IMG/VR virus record: IMGVR_UViG_3300042261_001117
Span: 1 to 64,000 of that record
DNA from: a virus
Strand: one strand, 5' to 3'
Length of the DNA stretch: 64,000 nt
Part shown: piece by piece, positions 19,201 to 26,251 of the stretch
How positions within the stretch are numbered: the stretch's first letter is position 1
Layout: every line of letters starts with the position of its first letter
Program-made: the position numbers and the translations under genes
The notes under the pieces: model-generated
Databases searched by the model: none
Told to the model about the DNA's origin: nothing
Seen by the model: the letters and a program-made list of their open reading frames with translations, nothing else

Positions 19201-19752
19201 ATGGCACCTCGACTTCCGACCGCGTACGAAGAGGAGAACCTGATCCGCACGGGGAACGGGTTCACCGACGACGTCATCCGCGCGATCCTGTACCGACTCC
19301 GGTCGGTCGCTCCGAAGTGGCACACCGGCAGTGGTGCGCCGTCGTCGGAACTCGGAGAGGATGGCGACCTGTACCTGCGCACGACCAACGGCGCGGTGTA
19401 CGGGCCCAAGGCCGATGGCGCGTGGGGTCTGCCCGCGTGCAACATCACCGGGCCCAAGGGCTTGACGGGCGCGGACGGCAGCACGGTCGTCGGGCAGATC
19501 CGGTTCTCCGGCGCGGACGCCAGCGAAGATCCGTTCAACGTCGGCTTCACGCTGATCGCTCCGGACGATGCGGTCCCCGCGATCGGCGACAAGCTCGTCT
19601 GGCTGCAGGCGTTCGGAGCGGACCTGCCGGTGGCGGGTACCGACGTGGCCACGGCGCTCGTCGACGACGACGGAGATCCGAAAGTGCAGTGGCTGGCGGG
19701 CAACACCTCTGGCAACGTGTACGTCGGGCTGCTGATGCGTCCGGCGGTGTAA
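19201..19752 (+). CDS. Small fibre-like protein with collagen-type turn
   Basis: The 183-residue protein has the attachment-like N-terminus described for its neighbour, then a beta-rich segment, a short Gly-Pro stretch (GPKGLTGADGS) and a beta C-terminus. Gly-X-Y stretches are common in phage fibres as flexible or trimerising elements. A GAGGAG site precedes the ATG. A hairpin follows the stop, so the unit probably ends here. Confidence 0.5.
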   Translation: MAPRLPTAYEEENLIRTGNGFTDDVIRAILYRLRSVAPKWHTGSGAPSSELGEDGDLYLRTTNGAVYGPKADGAWGLPACNITGPKGLTGADGSTVVGQIRFSGADASEDPFNVGFTLIAPDDAVPAIGDKLVWLQAFGADLPVAGTDVATALVDDDGDPKVQWLAGNTSGNVYVGLLMRPAV

Positions 19753-19763
19753 CCGCGCTCACC

Positions 19764-19782
19764 CGCCCGCACCGAGCGGGCG
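19764..19782 (+). terminator. Possible terminator after fibre genes
   Basis: CGCCCGC (19764-19770) and GCGGGCG (19776-19782) make a perfect 7-bp stem with a 5-nt loop, followed by TTGTGCTC. The U-run is weak, so it may be a partial or Rho-assisted terminator. Confidence 0.45.
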
Positions 19783-19805
19783 TTGTGCTCTGAGCGGAGT
19801 GGAGC

Positions 19806-20255
19806 ATGATGCTGCTTCGGCGCTTGTCGTGGCCAGTTCGAATCTTCACCGGTGTGGTCGTTTTGGCGGTGCTGCTCCTGTGCGGAGCGCTGCTGGCGCA
19901 GGGTGCTGAAGCGGTTGATGCGGCGAACCATTGGTCTGCGCTCAACGCCATCGTCAACGTTGCCAGTCTCGTCGGCGGAGTGATCACTGCTGCTGTCGCG
20001 TGGGTCGTCCGGTCGATCAACGCTCGGCTGAAGCGCATGGCGGACTGTCTCGACGCGTTCGTCGAGTGGCAACGCGAACAGTCGGAAGCGACCCGGACAA
20101 ACCTCCAACTACTGGCGACGAAGCAAAACGGGCACGAGGTGGCGTGCGTCGTCGCGCACGGGCCGATGCCTGGACGCCCGGCGGTGCCCGAGGTGCCGTC
20201 GTTCGAGTGGCCGTCTCCTCCGCAGCGAAGATCGACCGACCGAAAGACGTTCTAG
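19806..20255 (+). CDS. Membrane protein, possible holin or spanin-like
   Basis: The 149-residue protein has two predicted membrane segments (about 11-32 and 48-68: FTGVVVLAVLLLCGALLAQG and NAIVNVASLVGGVITAAVAW), a short helical charged stretch (70-100) and a Pro-rich tail. A second membrane gene follows with an 8-bp gap. Paired small membrane genes after the tail genes are often lysis genes, but no lysin is adjacent here. I call it holin-like only by topology and position. Confidence 0.45.
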   Translation: MMLLRRLSWPVRIFTGVVVLAVLLLCGALLAQGAEAVDAANHWSALNAIVNVASLVGGVITAAVAWVVRSINARLKRMADCLDAFVEWQREQSEATRTNLQLLATKQNGHEVACVVAHGPMPGRPAVPEVPSFEWPSPPQRRSTDRKTF

Positions 20256-20263
20256 GAGGCCTC

Positions 20264-20677
20264 ATGCAGATCAAGACCATCGCGCAGATCGTCGCGCTCG
20301 TGTTGTACTTCGCGGCGTGGCTGGCCAAGAAGTCGCTGGGGTGGGAGATCCCGCCTTCGGTGCTCGTGGCGGTGGGCGGGCTGCTCACAACGCTGGTGAT
20401 GCACTCGCAGCCAGTCAGCGGGACGTGGGGCCTGCGCGTCACGAAGCTGCTGGGCGTCGTGTTCGCGGTGGTGGCGGTGGCGTTCTCAGTGGCGCCGACC
20501 GAAACTGCCAGCGCGCTGAAGCTTTCGAATGACATCGTCTCCGTCGTGCCCGCGATCGACATCGCCGTTCCGCCTGCGTCGCTCCCCACGCAGGAACCCG
20601 TGGCAGAACCCCCGGCAGCCGACACCACCCCCTCGGATGCCGGGGGCGCCACGGATTCGTTCGACCTCGACCAGTAG
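20264..20677 (+). CDS. Membrane protein, possible holin
   Basis: Starting at the ATG after TAGGAGGCCTC, the protein has 137 residues. Hydrophobic segments lie at about 7-20, 33-46 and 60-78 (LLGVVFAVVAVAFSVA), followed by a long Ala/Pro/acid-rich tail. Three short membrane spans and a hydrophilic C-terminus are compatible with class I holins or a phage inner-membrane protein. No family match is claimed. Confidence 0.45.
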   Translation: MQIKTIAQIVALVLYFAAWLAKKSLGWEIPPSVLVAVGGLLTTLVMHSQPVSGTWGLRVTKLLGVVFAVVAVAFSVAPTETASALKLSNDIVSVVPAIDIAVPPASLPTQEPVAEPPAADTTPSDAGGATDSFDLDQ

Positions 20678-20761
20678 CCGCTCGCAATACAAGTTGACAA
20701 CCAGCGCGATCCGCGCGAAGCTTTGCTCTGGCGGCACCCACGCCGCCGAAAGGAGCAGGCT

Positions 20762-21547
20762 ATGCATGCGATCCAGTGGGCTCTGATCCCGATCGAAGAC
20801 CGCGTGATGGTCAAGCGGCCGTTCTGCGGCGTGGAGCAGGCGCGCCGCTACCGCCAGCACGACGGGACGCCGCTCGAGCAGATCGTGAGCGAGGAGCGCG
20901 CGGATGAGCTTCGCCGGACGTTCCCGGGCTGCGGTCGCCGCGCGGGGCGGTACGTCGGCGTCACGCTCGAGACGGGCTTCGCGATGGTGCACGAGAGCGA
21001 GGTGGTCGGCGAGGGCGTGGTCGACGTGCCCGACGATCTGCCTGAGCGTCGGAAGATGGAGACGCCGGACGGCGCGGTGCTGGTGAAGCCCAAGAAGGTG
21101 CGCGCCAAGCGAGCGCCGCAGGAAACGGCGTCGCTCAGTACGCCGGACGACTACGCCATAGGGTACGGCGATCCGAACGATTGTGGGGCATCCTCGCGCG
21201 TCAATGCGATGCCGCTGCGGCTCGACTCGACGCCGCACGACGAGCCGCAGCCGTTTTACGAGGCGTACGAGCGCGTGCAGCCGGTCCCGGTCCATCACGC
21301 GTGCCGGTGCGCGGTCGAACCCACGGCGCGCGACCCGCGGCTCCCGGTGGCTGGCACTCCGATCCGCCGCGAGTTCCACGGGGCGATCGTCGAGGTCATC
21401 GAGCAGCCGGACGGGCAGTTCGCGTGCGGGATCGTCGGGGACGACAACAGCGTCGGGCTCTACTCGTCGCTGTCGCGCGCGGCCTCGGCCGTTGCTGGCA
21501 GCAGCCAGAACGGGTTCGTGTGGTTCAAGCTGGGCAAGAAGGAGTAG
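20762..21547 (+). CDS. Hypothetical protein with RAMA/DUF2924-like C-terminus
   Basis: The ATG at 20762 follows an AAAGGAGCAGGCT site; protein length is 261. The N-terminal 130 residues are not recognised. The C-terminal 65 residues (GTPIRREFHGAIVEVIEQPD to NGFVWFKLG) follow the pattern of RAMA/DUF2924 modules: a basic strand, a G-x-x-Y/S-SLS-AA helix and an NG-x-x-F-W end. RAMA modules are winged-helix-like and are found with adenine methylases and restriction genes. A similar module occurs in the protein at 26252-27790. No function is assigned. Confidence 0.5.
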   Translation: MHAIQWALIPIEDRVMVKRPFCGVEQARRYRQHDGTPLEQIVSEERADELRRTFPGCGRRAGRYVGVTLETGFAMVHESEVVGEGVVDVPDDLPERRKMETPDGAVLVKPKKVRAKRAPQETASLSTPDDYAIGYGDPNDCGASSRVNAMPLRLDSTPHDEPQPFYEAYERVQPVPVHHACRCAVEPTARDPRLPVAGTPIRREFHGAIVEVIEQPDGQFACGIVGDDNSVGLYSSLSRAASAVAGSSQNGFVWFKLGKKE

Positions 21548-21550
21548 CAG

Positions 21551-21928
21551 ATGGACTGGTTCACGATCGCGCTCTTGGTGCTGGTCCTTGCGCTCGGGAT
21601 CGCGCTGACGGTCGTGCGGACGATGGCAGCGCGGCGGGAGTTCGATCTGGAGACGAAGCTCGACGCGGTCCAAGCCGGTAGGAATTCCGCGCACGCGATG
21701 CTCGACGCTGCTTACGCAAAGGTCCGATCGCTCGAGGCGGATCTTGATGCCGAGCGCGACCGGTGCCGCATGCTGGAGACGGGCATCCGAAACGCGACCG
21801 CGGCGGCCAAGAAGGAGCGCGAGGCTCGAGACGCGGCCCAGCTTCTCGCTGCGAAGCGAGCGGAGGAGAACGCGAACCTTCGGCGGCAGATCCGGCACGA
21901 GGCTGCCACGACAGCGCACGGGGTGTGA
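21551..21928 (+). CDS. Inner-membrane coiled-coil protein (i-spanin-like)
   Basis: The 125-residue protein has an N-terminal membrane anchor (residues 4-24) and then an almost continuous charged helix to the end, probably a coiled coil. That is the architecture of Rz-type i-spanins, which join with an outer-membrane lipoprotein to fuse the envelopes at lysis. A lipoprotein partner is not encoded inside or next to it; the lipoproteins at 14154 and 35408 are distant. The call is by architecture only. Confidence 0.45.
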   Translation: MDWFTIALLVLVLALGIALTVVRTMAARREFDLETKLDAVQAGRNSAHAMLDAAYAKVRSLEADLDAERDRCRMLETGIRNATAAAKKEREARDAAQLLAAKRAEENANLRRQIRHEAATTAHGV

Positions 21929-22173
21929 TGATGGCGATGCGCGACTATCTGGAGCGTCCTGCGGTGTTCGACGAGCACTGCGACGGACCGAAGTGCACCG
22001 GCGCGCGCTGTCCGGCGTACGTGGCCGCGACCTGTTCCACGCTGTTTCCGTCATCGGTCCATCATGGACGGGGCAGATGCGACGAGCCCGGCTGCATTGC
22101 GCTGACGGTGGCGGCGGGAGAAACGTGCACGCCGGAAGCGATTCGGCGCTGCTTCGGGAGGCCACGACCATGA
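21928..22173 (+). CDS. Small Cys-rich protein
   Basis: The 81-residue product starts at ATG overlapping the previous stop (TGATG). It has seven cysteines in pairs (HCDGPKC, RCPAYVAATC, RCDEPGC, TCTPEAIRRC), suggesting one or two zinc sites. It is coupled to the next gene by an ATGA overlap. No family is recognised. Confidence 0.45.
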   Translation: MMAMRDYLERPAVFDEHCDGPKCTGARCPAYVAATCSTLFPSSVHHGRGRCDEPGCIALTVAAGETCTPEAIRRCFGRPRP

Positions 22174-22412
22174 ACGACGGCATGGGCTGGAGCGGCGACG
22201 TGAACCAGATGCTCTACGCGCTCGACACGTTCGGCTGCGACCGGGATGCGGACGGGAAGCGTCTCGTGGCGGGGACGATCGTGCTGTTCCTCGGCGTCGG
22301 GCCCGACGTGGTTGTTGGCGCGGACGCTGTCTACTTCCGCAACGGCAAGCCGTGTTCGATCGCAGCGGCGATGCGATCGACGTCCTACGGGCATGCCGCG
22401 ACGGTGATCTGA
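22170..22412 (+). CDS. Hypothetical small protein
   Basis: The 80-residue protein overlaps the preceding stop by ATGA and closes this operon. It contains a hydrophobic strand pair (VAGTIVLFLGVGPDVVVG) and a C-terminal helix. Nothing else can be said. Confidence 0.4.
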   Translation: MNDGMGWSGDVNQMLYALDTFGCDRDADGKRLVAGTIVLFLGVGPDVVVGADAVYFRNGKPCSIAAAMRSTSYGHAATVI

Positions 22413-22464
22413 GCGGCCACTGTGGCGGCGCCGGTCGATTGACAAAAATAGTTGGCGAAAAGAG

Positions 22465-22493
22465 TTGAAGCGACCGCGCGCCGGGCGTACTGT
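22465..22493 (+). promoter_or_regulatory. Promoter of the MoxR unit (AAAAGAG-TTGAAG-17-TACTGT)
   Basis: TTGAAG at 22465-22470 and TACTGT at 22488-22493 are 17 bp apart. The -35 is preceded by GAAAAGAG, the same upstream tract as in the promoters at 24122, 26161 and 61678. Transcription would start near 22500, which excludes the longer frame opening at 22465 for the next gene. Confidence 0.65.
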
Positions 22494-22501
22494 CCAGTCA
22501 C

Positions 22502-22529
22502 GAGGCGCGGATGACCCGCAGCCGGAGGA
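22502..22529 (+). repeat. 28-nt 5' UTR repeat, copy 1
   Basis: These 28 bases, from GAGGCGCGGATG to the ribosome-binding site, are identical to 24159-24186. Both copies lie between a promoter of the same class and the first ATG of the transcript. A related but diverged GAGGCGC stretch is present in the third leader (about 26215). A shared regulator or translational control element is possible. Confidence 0.7.
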
Positions 22530-22533
22530 ACGG

Positions 22534-22815
22534 ATGGCACGGAAGACGCTGATCGATAGCGACCTGATCGAGTTGCTCGAGAGCGCGGCTCTCACGAACG
22601 GGAAGAGCGCCGCGAGGCGCGGCGACGTCGACGCGCAGTCGTGGTGGCACATGTGCGCTGGGCACCTCGGCGACGCGGTCCAGAGCGCGGACTCGATCGG
22701 GTTCGCGGGCATTGCCCGTCGCGCGATCGGGCTGGCGCGCTACTGCGCGGAGACCGCGATGCTGTACGAGGAGTGCACGATGGAGATGAAGATCAGCCGC
22801 CGCCGCGCGGCGTGA
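22534..22815 (+). CDS. Hypothetical helical protein preceding MoxR
   Basis: The start at 22534 is chosen because GGAGGA lies 4 bp upstream and the promoter -10 excludes an earlier start. The 93-residue product is almost entirely helical (DSDLIELLESAALTNGKSAA and RAIGLARYCAETAMLYEECT) and ends in a basic tail. It is the first gene of the transcript that contains the MoxR ATPase, 13 bp before it. It could be an accessory subunit; no family is known to me. Confidence 0.5.
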   Translation: MARKTLIDSDLIELLESAALTNGKSAARRGDVDAQSWWHMCAGHLGDAVQSADSIGFAGIARRAIGLARYCAETAMLYEECTMEMKISRRRAA

Positions 22816-22828
22816 AAGGAGCACGACC

Positions 22829-24067
22829 ATGACGAACGCCCGAGACAAGATCGTCGCCGCGGAGACGGCGCTGAGCCAGCGCTTCTTCGAGCGCGAGAAC
22901 CTGATCCGCGGGCTGATGATCGGGCTGATCTACCCGCGCGGCGGGAACCTGCTGGTCATCGGGCCGCCCGGCAGCGCCAAGACAGCCATCGCCAAGGCGC
23001 TCTGCCGCGGCATCGACGGCGCCGAGTTCTTCACCCGGCTGGTCAAGAAGGACGCGCCCCCCGGCGACTACTTCGGCAAGACGAACCCCGCCGCGCTCAC
23101 GCAGGGGCGCTGGGAACTCGAACTGACCGGCTCGGTGCAGAACGCCAATGTCGCGCTGCTCGACGAGGTGTACAAGGGCTCGGCCACCGTGCTCAATCGC
23201 GTCCTCGACCTGATGGAAGAGCGCGTGATGGACCACGACGGTCGGGTGTTCGACCTGCGCGGCAAGCTCCGGCTGATCATCGGCTGCTCGAACGAACTCC
23301 CGGCTGACCCGGACGTGCTGCGCGCGTTCGACGACCGATGGCACTGGCGCGTGGTCGCGGACTACCTCGAGCAGAAGGACAACTTCCTCGCGATGCTGCG
23401 CGGCGCGGTCGGGAGCGCGGCGTCGGTGTACGACCAGCAGGCGCTGCTGACGCTCAACGACCTCGCCATCGCGGAGCACGAGGCCTCGGCGACGACGGTG
23501 GGCGAGGAGATCCTCGACCTCGACTGGGAGATCCGCAACGAACTGCTCGGGAAGGGCATGCGACCGAGCGACCGTAAGCTGGCGAGGCTGCCCGAGGTGG
23601 CGAAGGTGTACGCGTACCTCGACGGGTCGACGACGGTGGAGCCCGAGCACATCGCGGCGTGCGCGGAGTGCATGCTCTGGCTGGAGCCGAAGCAGATCCC
23701 GATGATCCGCGAGGTGGTGGGGCGGCTGGCGGACCCGGTGGGCACGAAGGCGCTGGAGATCCTGGACGCGGCGAAGGCGGCGCTCAGCGAGTACCACACG
23801 GCGTTCGGAACGGCGGTGGACCGCAAGGGCAAGATGGCGCTGGGCGGCGAGTGCAACGCGGCGCTGATCCGCGCGCGGAAGGAACTGGCGCTGCTCAGCG
23901 GCACCGCCAGCGTGACGTCGCAGCGCAAGGTGCAGGCGGCGGCGGCGGAGATCGAGAACTACTACGTCGACGTGGTCACCGCGACGCGGACGCTCTACGG
24001 GAACAAGACCTACCGCGACGAAGTCTTGCGCGATATGCACGAGGCGATGGTCAAGACGGACGCGTGA
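22829..24067 (+). CDS. MoxR-family AAA+ ATPase
   Basis: The 412-residue ATPase has Walker A GPPGSAKT (45-52), Walker B VALLDE (108-113), sensor-1 Asn in IIGCSNELP (about 150-158) and an arginine-finger-like FDDRWHW segment near 167. A helical C-terminal lid follows. MoxR/RavA ATPases form hexamers that remodel or activate proteins and normally work with a VWA-domain partner; such a protein is encoded at 24655. In phages, related pairs are sometimes annotated CobS/CobT-like. Its client here is unknown. A GAAAGGAGC site precedes the ATG. Confidence 0.88.
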   Translation: MTNARDKIVAAETALSQRFFERENLIRGLMIGLIYPRGGNLLVIGPPGSAKTAIAKALCRGIDGAEFFTRLVKKDAPPGDYFGKTNPAALTQGRWELELTGSVQNANVALLDEVYKGSATVLNRVLDLMEERVMDHDGRVFDLRGKLRLIIGCSNELPADPDVLRAFDDRWHWRVVADYLEQKDNFLAMLRGAVGSAASVYDQQALLTLNDLAIAEHEASATTVGEEILDLDWEIRNELLGKGMRPSDRKLARLPEVAKVYAYLDGSTTVEPEHIAACAECMLWLEPKQIPMIREVVGRLADPVGTKALEILDAAKAALSEYHTAFGTAVDRKGKMALGGECNAALIRARKELALLSGTASVTSQRKVQAAAAEIENYYVDVVTATRTLYGNKTYRDEVLRDMHEAMVKTDA

Positions 24068-24121
24068 GACCGGCCACGGGAGCGGGCCACGAGAATCCTT
24101 CCATACTGCTCACAAAAAGAG

Positions 24122-24150
24122 TTGCCAAACGGACGCAGCGCGAGTAACGT
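24122..24150 (+). promoter_or_regulatory. Promoter of the VWA unit (AAAAAGAG-TTGCCA-17-TAACGT)
   Basis: TTGCCA at 24122-24127 and TAACGT at 24145-24150 with a 17-bp spacer, preceded by CAAAAAGAG. Followed at 24159-24186 by the second copy of the 28-nt leader repeat. Confidence 0.7.
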
Positions 24151-24158
24151 CCAGCACT

Positions 24159-24186
24159 GAGGCGCGGATGACCCGCAGCCGGAGGA
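24159..24186 (+). repeat. 28-nt 5' UTR repeat, copy 2
   Basis: Identical to 22502-22529, again between the -10 element and the ribosome-binding site of the first gene. Confidence 0.7.
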
Positions 24187-24193
24187 GACGACG

Positions 24194-24424
24194 ATGGCCA
24201 GCACGATGAGCAAGACGGACTTGGTGGCGAAGGCGAATGCGCTGGTCGCCAACCGCAACGACTGGCACTGCAACCGCATCAGCTACTACACGTTCAAGGA
24301 TCGGTCTGATGACCTGTGGCTTGGCATCGACGAGCCCACTAAGAAGCGAATCCAGCGTGAGATCGCCTGCATCGACGCTGCGAGTCGGAATGCATGCGCC
24401 ACTGGCACCACGAAGGGAGCGTAG
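24194..24424 (+). CDS. Hypothetical small protein of the VWA unit
   Basis: The 76-residue product has a GGAGGAG site and is the first gene of its transcript. It has a helical N-terminus, a YYTFKDRSDDLWLGID core and a C-terminal helix. It is unrecognised and lies 2 bp before the next small gene. Confidence 0.45.
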   Translation: MASTMSKTDLVAKANALVANRNDWHCNRISYYTFKDRSDDLWLGIDEPTKKRIQREIACIDAASRNACATGTTKGA

Positions 24425-24426
24425 CG

Positions 24427-24645
24427 ATGGACCGCATCCCCGACCACATCAAGCCGATGATCAAGCGCCACAGCTTCGCGGAGTTCCGCGACCTGTCGCT
24501 CGCGCGCCACTACGCCGCGTCCTGCACCAAGTCCCACTGGGTGGTGCTGGGCGATATCGACGACGACGGCGAGAACGGGCGCTACTGGGTGGTCCTGCCC
24601 GCGGACGCCGCGCGGCTCGAGCGCGCTGGCTACCAGATCGACTGA
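24427..24645 (+). CDS. Hypothetical small protein
   Basis: The start at 24427 follows a GAAGGGAGCGTAGCG site. The 72-residue product pairs a helical N-terminus (IKPMIKRHSFAEFRDLSLAR) with beta strands carrying an acidic turn (GDIDDDGENG). Similar small proteins are seen in phage operons, but I know no function. Confidence 0.4.
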   Translation: MDRIPDHIKPMIKRHSFAEFRDLSLARHYAASCTKSHWVVLGDIDDDGENGRYWVVLPADAARLERAGYQID

Positions 24646-24654
24646 GGAGGTTCC

Positions 24655-26106
24655 ATGCGCGCTCCGACGCCGCTCTACGATCGCATCTCCAATCCCGACC
24701 TCGTCTACAAGACCGGCGCGTGGGACCGCTACCAGTGGCGCTCGGTCAGCAGCGCGCTCCCCGACGCCGCCCAGGTTCTGGCGACCGGCACCGCGCGGAC
24801 GGAGGACTTCGACGCGTTCCCGCGCGAGGCGTTCGCTCGGCTCTACAGCGAGGCGGCGCGGCTCGACGAGCCCGGCGCTGGCGCGGAGTGGGCCACGCGC
24901 ATGCACGACGCGATGGACGCCCTGCCGGAGTGGCAGCGCATGCGGGACACGGTGCGCGGCGACGCGTTCCTCGCGGGCGTCGCGGCGGTGTCGATGGCGG
25001 AGCACCTGCTCGGAGACCTGCCGACGCCCGCGCAGCAGGCGCCCAGCTTCGCGCGGGCGCGATCAGTCGCTCGCGCGGCGGCACGGATGGGGTGTGGCGA
25101 GCAGGAAGCGCAGGAATGCCTCGCGCGCGCCGAAAACGAGGCCTCCGCGCTGGAGATGCCGGAGCAGGAGACGCGCATCGCGGTCCGCGCGGCGATCGAG
25201 AGCGCGGCAAAGGCGGTCGAGGAAGCGGCGAAGGCCCAGGCGGTGTTCGGGCTCGGAGCGGGCTCCGGCGCGGGCAGCGACGGCACCGGCTCGCCGATGC
25301 TGCAGAAGGCCCGGCTGCGCGACGCGATGAAGCGCTCGGACAAGGTCCGCAAGATCGCAGACCTCGCTGGCAAGATGGTGTCGATCGCGGCGCAGAAGCG
25401 CGCCAGCCGCGTGCGCCCGCAGCGCGAGGAGATCGTCGACGTGGTGTGCGGCGACGACATCGACCGCGCGCTCCCCGGACAGTTGGCGCTGCTGGCCACG
25501 GACGCCGGACGCGCGGAGTTCGCGCGCCTGCTCTGCGGAGGAGAACTCCAGTGCTACGAGTACGACGCCAGCGAGCCGAAGGGACGCGGGCCCATGGTGC
25601 TGTGCGTCGACAACAGCGGTTCGATGAGCGGCTTCCCCGAGTGCTGGTCGAAGGCGCTGGCGTTCGGGCTGGCTGAGATCGCCGCCAAGGACAAGCGCGA
25701 CGTGGTGATGGTGCACTTCGACGGGCGGGTGCAGCGGGTCGCGCGCTGGACGCGCGGCGCGATCGACGCGGCCACCGCGCTCGATATGATCGAGTTCTTC
25801 AGCGGCGGCGGGACGGAGTTCGAGCCACCGCTGCGTGAGGCCGTCAGCCAGATCGCTGGCGGGCTCGACGGTGCGGACGTGGTGTTCATCACGGACGGCT
25901 ACGGACGGGTGAGCGCGGGCTTCGAAGCCGAGTGGGCGGCGGTGCGGAAGAGCCAGAAGGTCGTCGGGTACGGCATCCTCATCGGCTACGACCACTGCGA
26001 CGATACGATGCGCCGCCTGTTCGATCGGACGTGGGCGGTCGACGAGCGAAAGCTCGACGGCATGGAGGACGGGCTGCTGGAGGAGATCGCTGCACGGTCG
26101 GCGTAG
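24655..26106 (+). CDS. VWA-domain protein, probable MoxR partner
   Basis: The 483-residue protein has a long helical N-terminal region (1-260) and a VWA domain at about 312-480. MIDAS residues are visible: DNSGSMSG (about 317-324), a Thr/Glu loop (GGGTEFEPPL, about 382-391) and FITDGYG (about 410-416). VWA proteins of the CoxE/YehP/CobT kind bind metal through this site and act as adaptors for MoxR ATPases. The middle (255-300) is basic and may contact nucleic acid. The ATG follows GAGGAGG. Together with the genes at 22829 and 26252 it forms a three-part system. Confidence 0.8.
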   Translation: MRAPTPLYDRISNPDLVYKTGAWDRYQWRSVSSALPDAAQVLATGTARTEDFDAFPREAFARLYSEAARLDEPGAGAEWATRMHDAMDALPEWQRMRDTVRGDAFLAGVAAVSMAEHLLGDLPTPAQQAPSFARARSVARAAARMGCGEQEAQECLARAENEASALEMPEQETRIAVRAAIESAAKAVEEAAKAQAVFGLGAGSGAGSDGTGSPMLQKARLRDAMKRSDKVRKIADLAGKMVSIAAQKRASRVRPQREEIVDVVCGDDIDRALPGQLALLATDAGRAEFARLLCGGELQCYEYDASEPKGRGPMVLCVDNSGSMSGFPECWSKALAFGLAEIAAKDKRDVVMVHFDGRVQRVARWTRGAIDAATALDMIEFFSGGGTEFEPPLREAVSQIAGGLDGADVVFITDGYGRVSAGFEAEWAAVRKSQKVVGYGILIGYDHCDDTMRRLFDRTWAVDERKLDGMEDGLLEEIAARSA

Positions 26107-26160
26107 AAGCCGCTGTGGTGGCCAGCGTGCACGTCTATGAAAAATGGTTGTCGAAAAGAG

Positions 26161-26189
26161 TTGCCAGCGCGGAACGAGTCGCGTAACGT
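26161..26189 (+). promoter_or_regulatory. Promoter of the RAMA-like gene (GAAAAGAG-TTGCCA-17-TAACGT)
   Basis: TTGCCA at 26161-26166 and TAACGT at 26184-26189, spacer 17 bp, with GAAAAGAG immediately upstream. Both hexamers are identical to those of the promoter at 24122. Confidence 0.7.
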
Positions 26190-26251
26190 CCACGATGCCA
26201 GCGACGCCCACGGTTGAGGCGCCGCGCCAACGGTCCGACAGGAGGTGCTTC

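Noticed and set aside
20694-20722. Promoter with consensus TTGACA before the 20762 gene
   Set aside because: The possible -10 sequences (GAAGCT, AAGCTT) are too poor to list as a feature, although the -35 is perfect.
22439-22444. TTGACA as a -35 box
   Set aside because: No acceptable -10 lies 16-18 bp downstream; the better pair starts at 22465.
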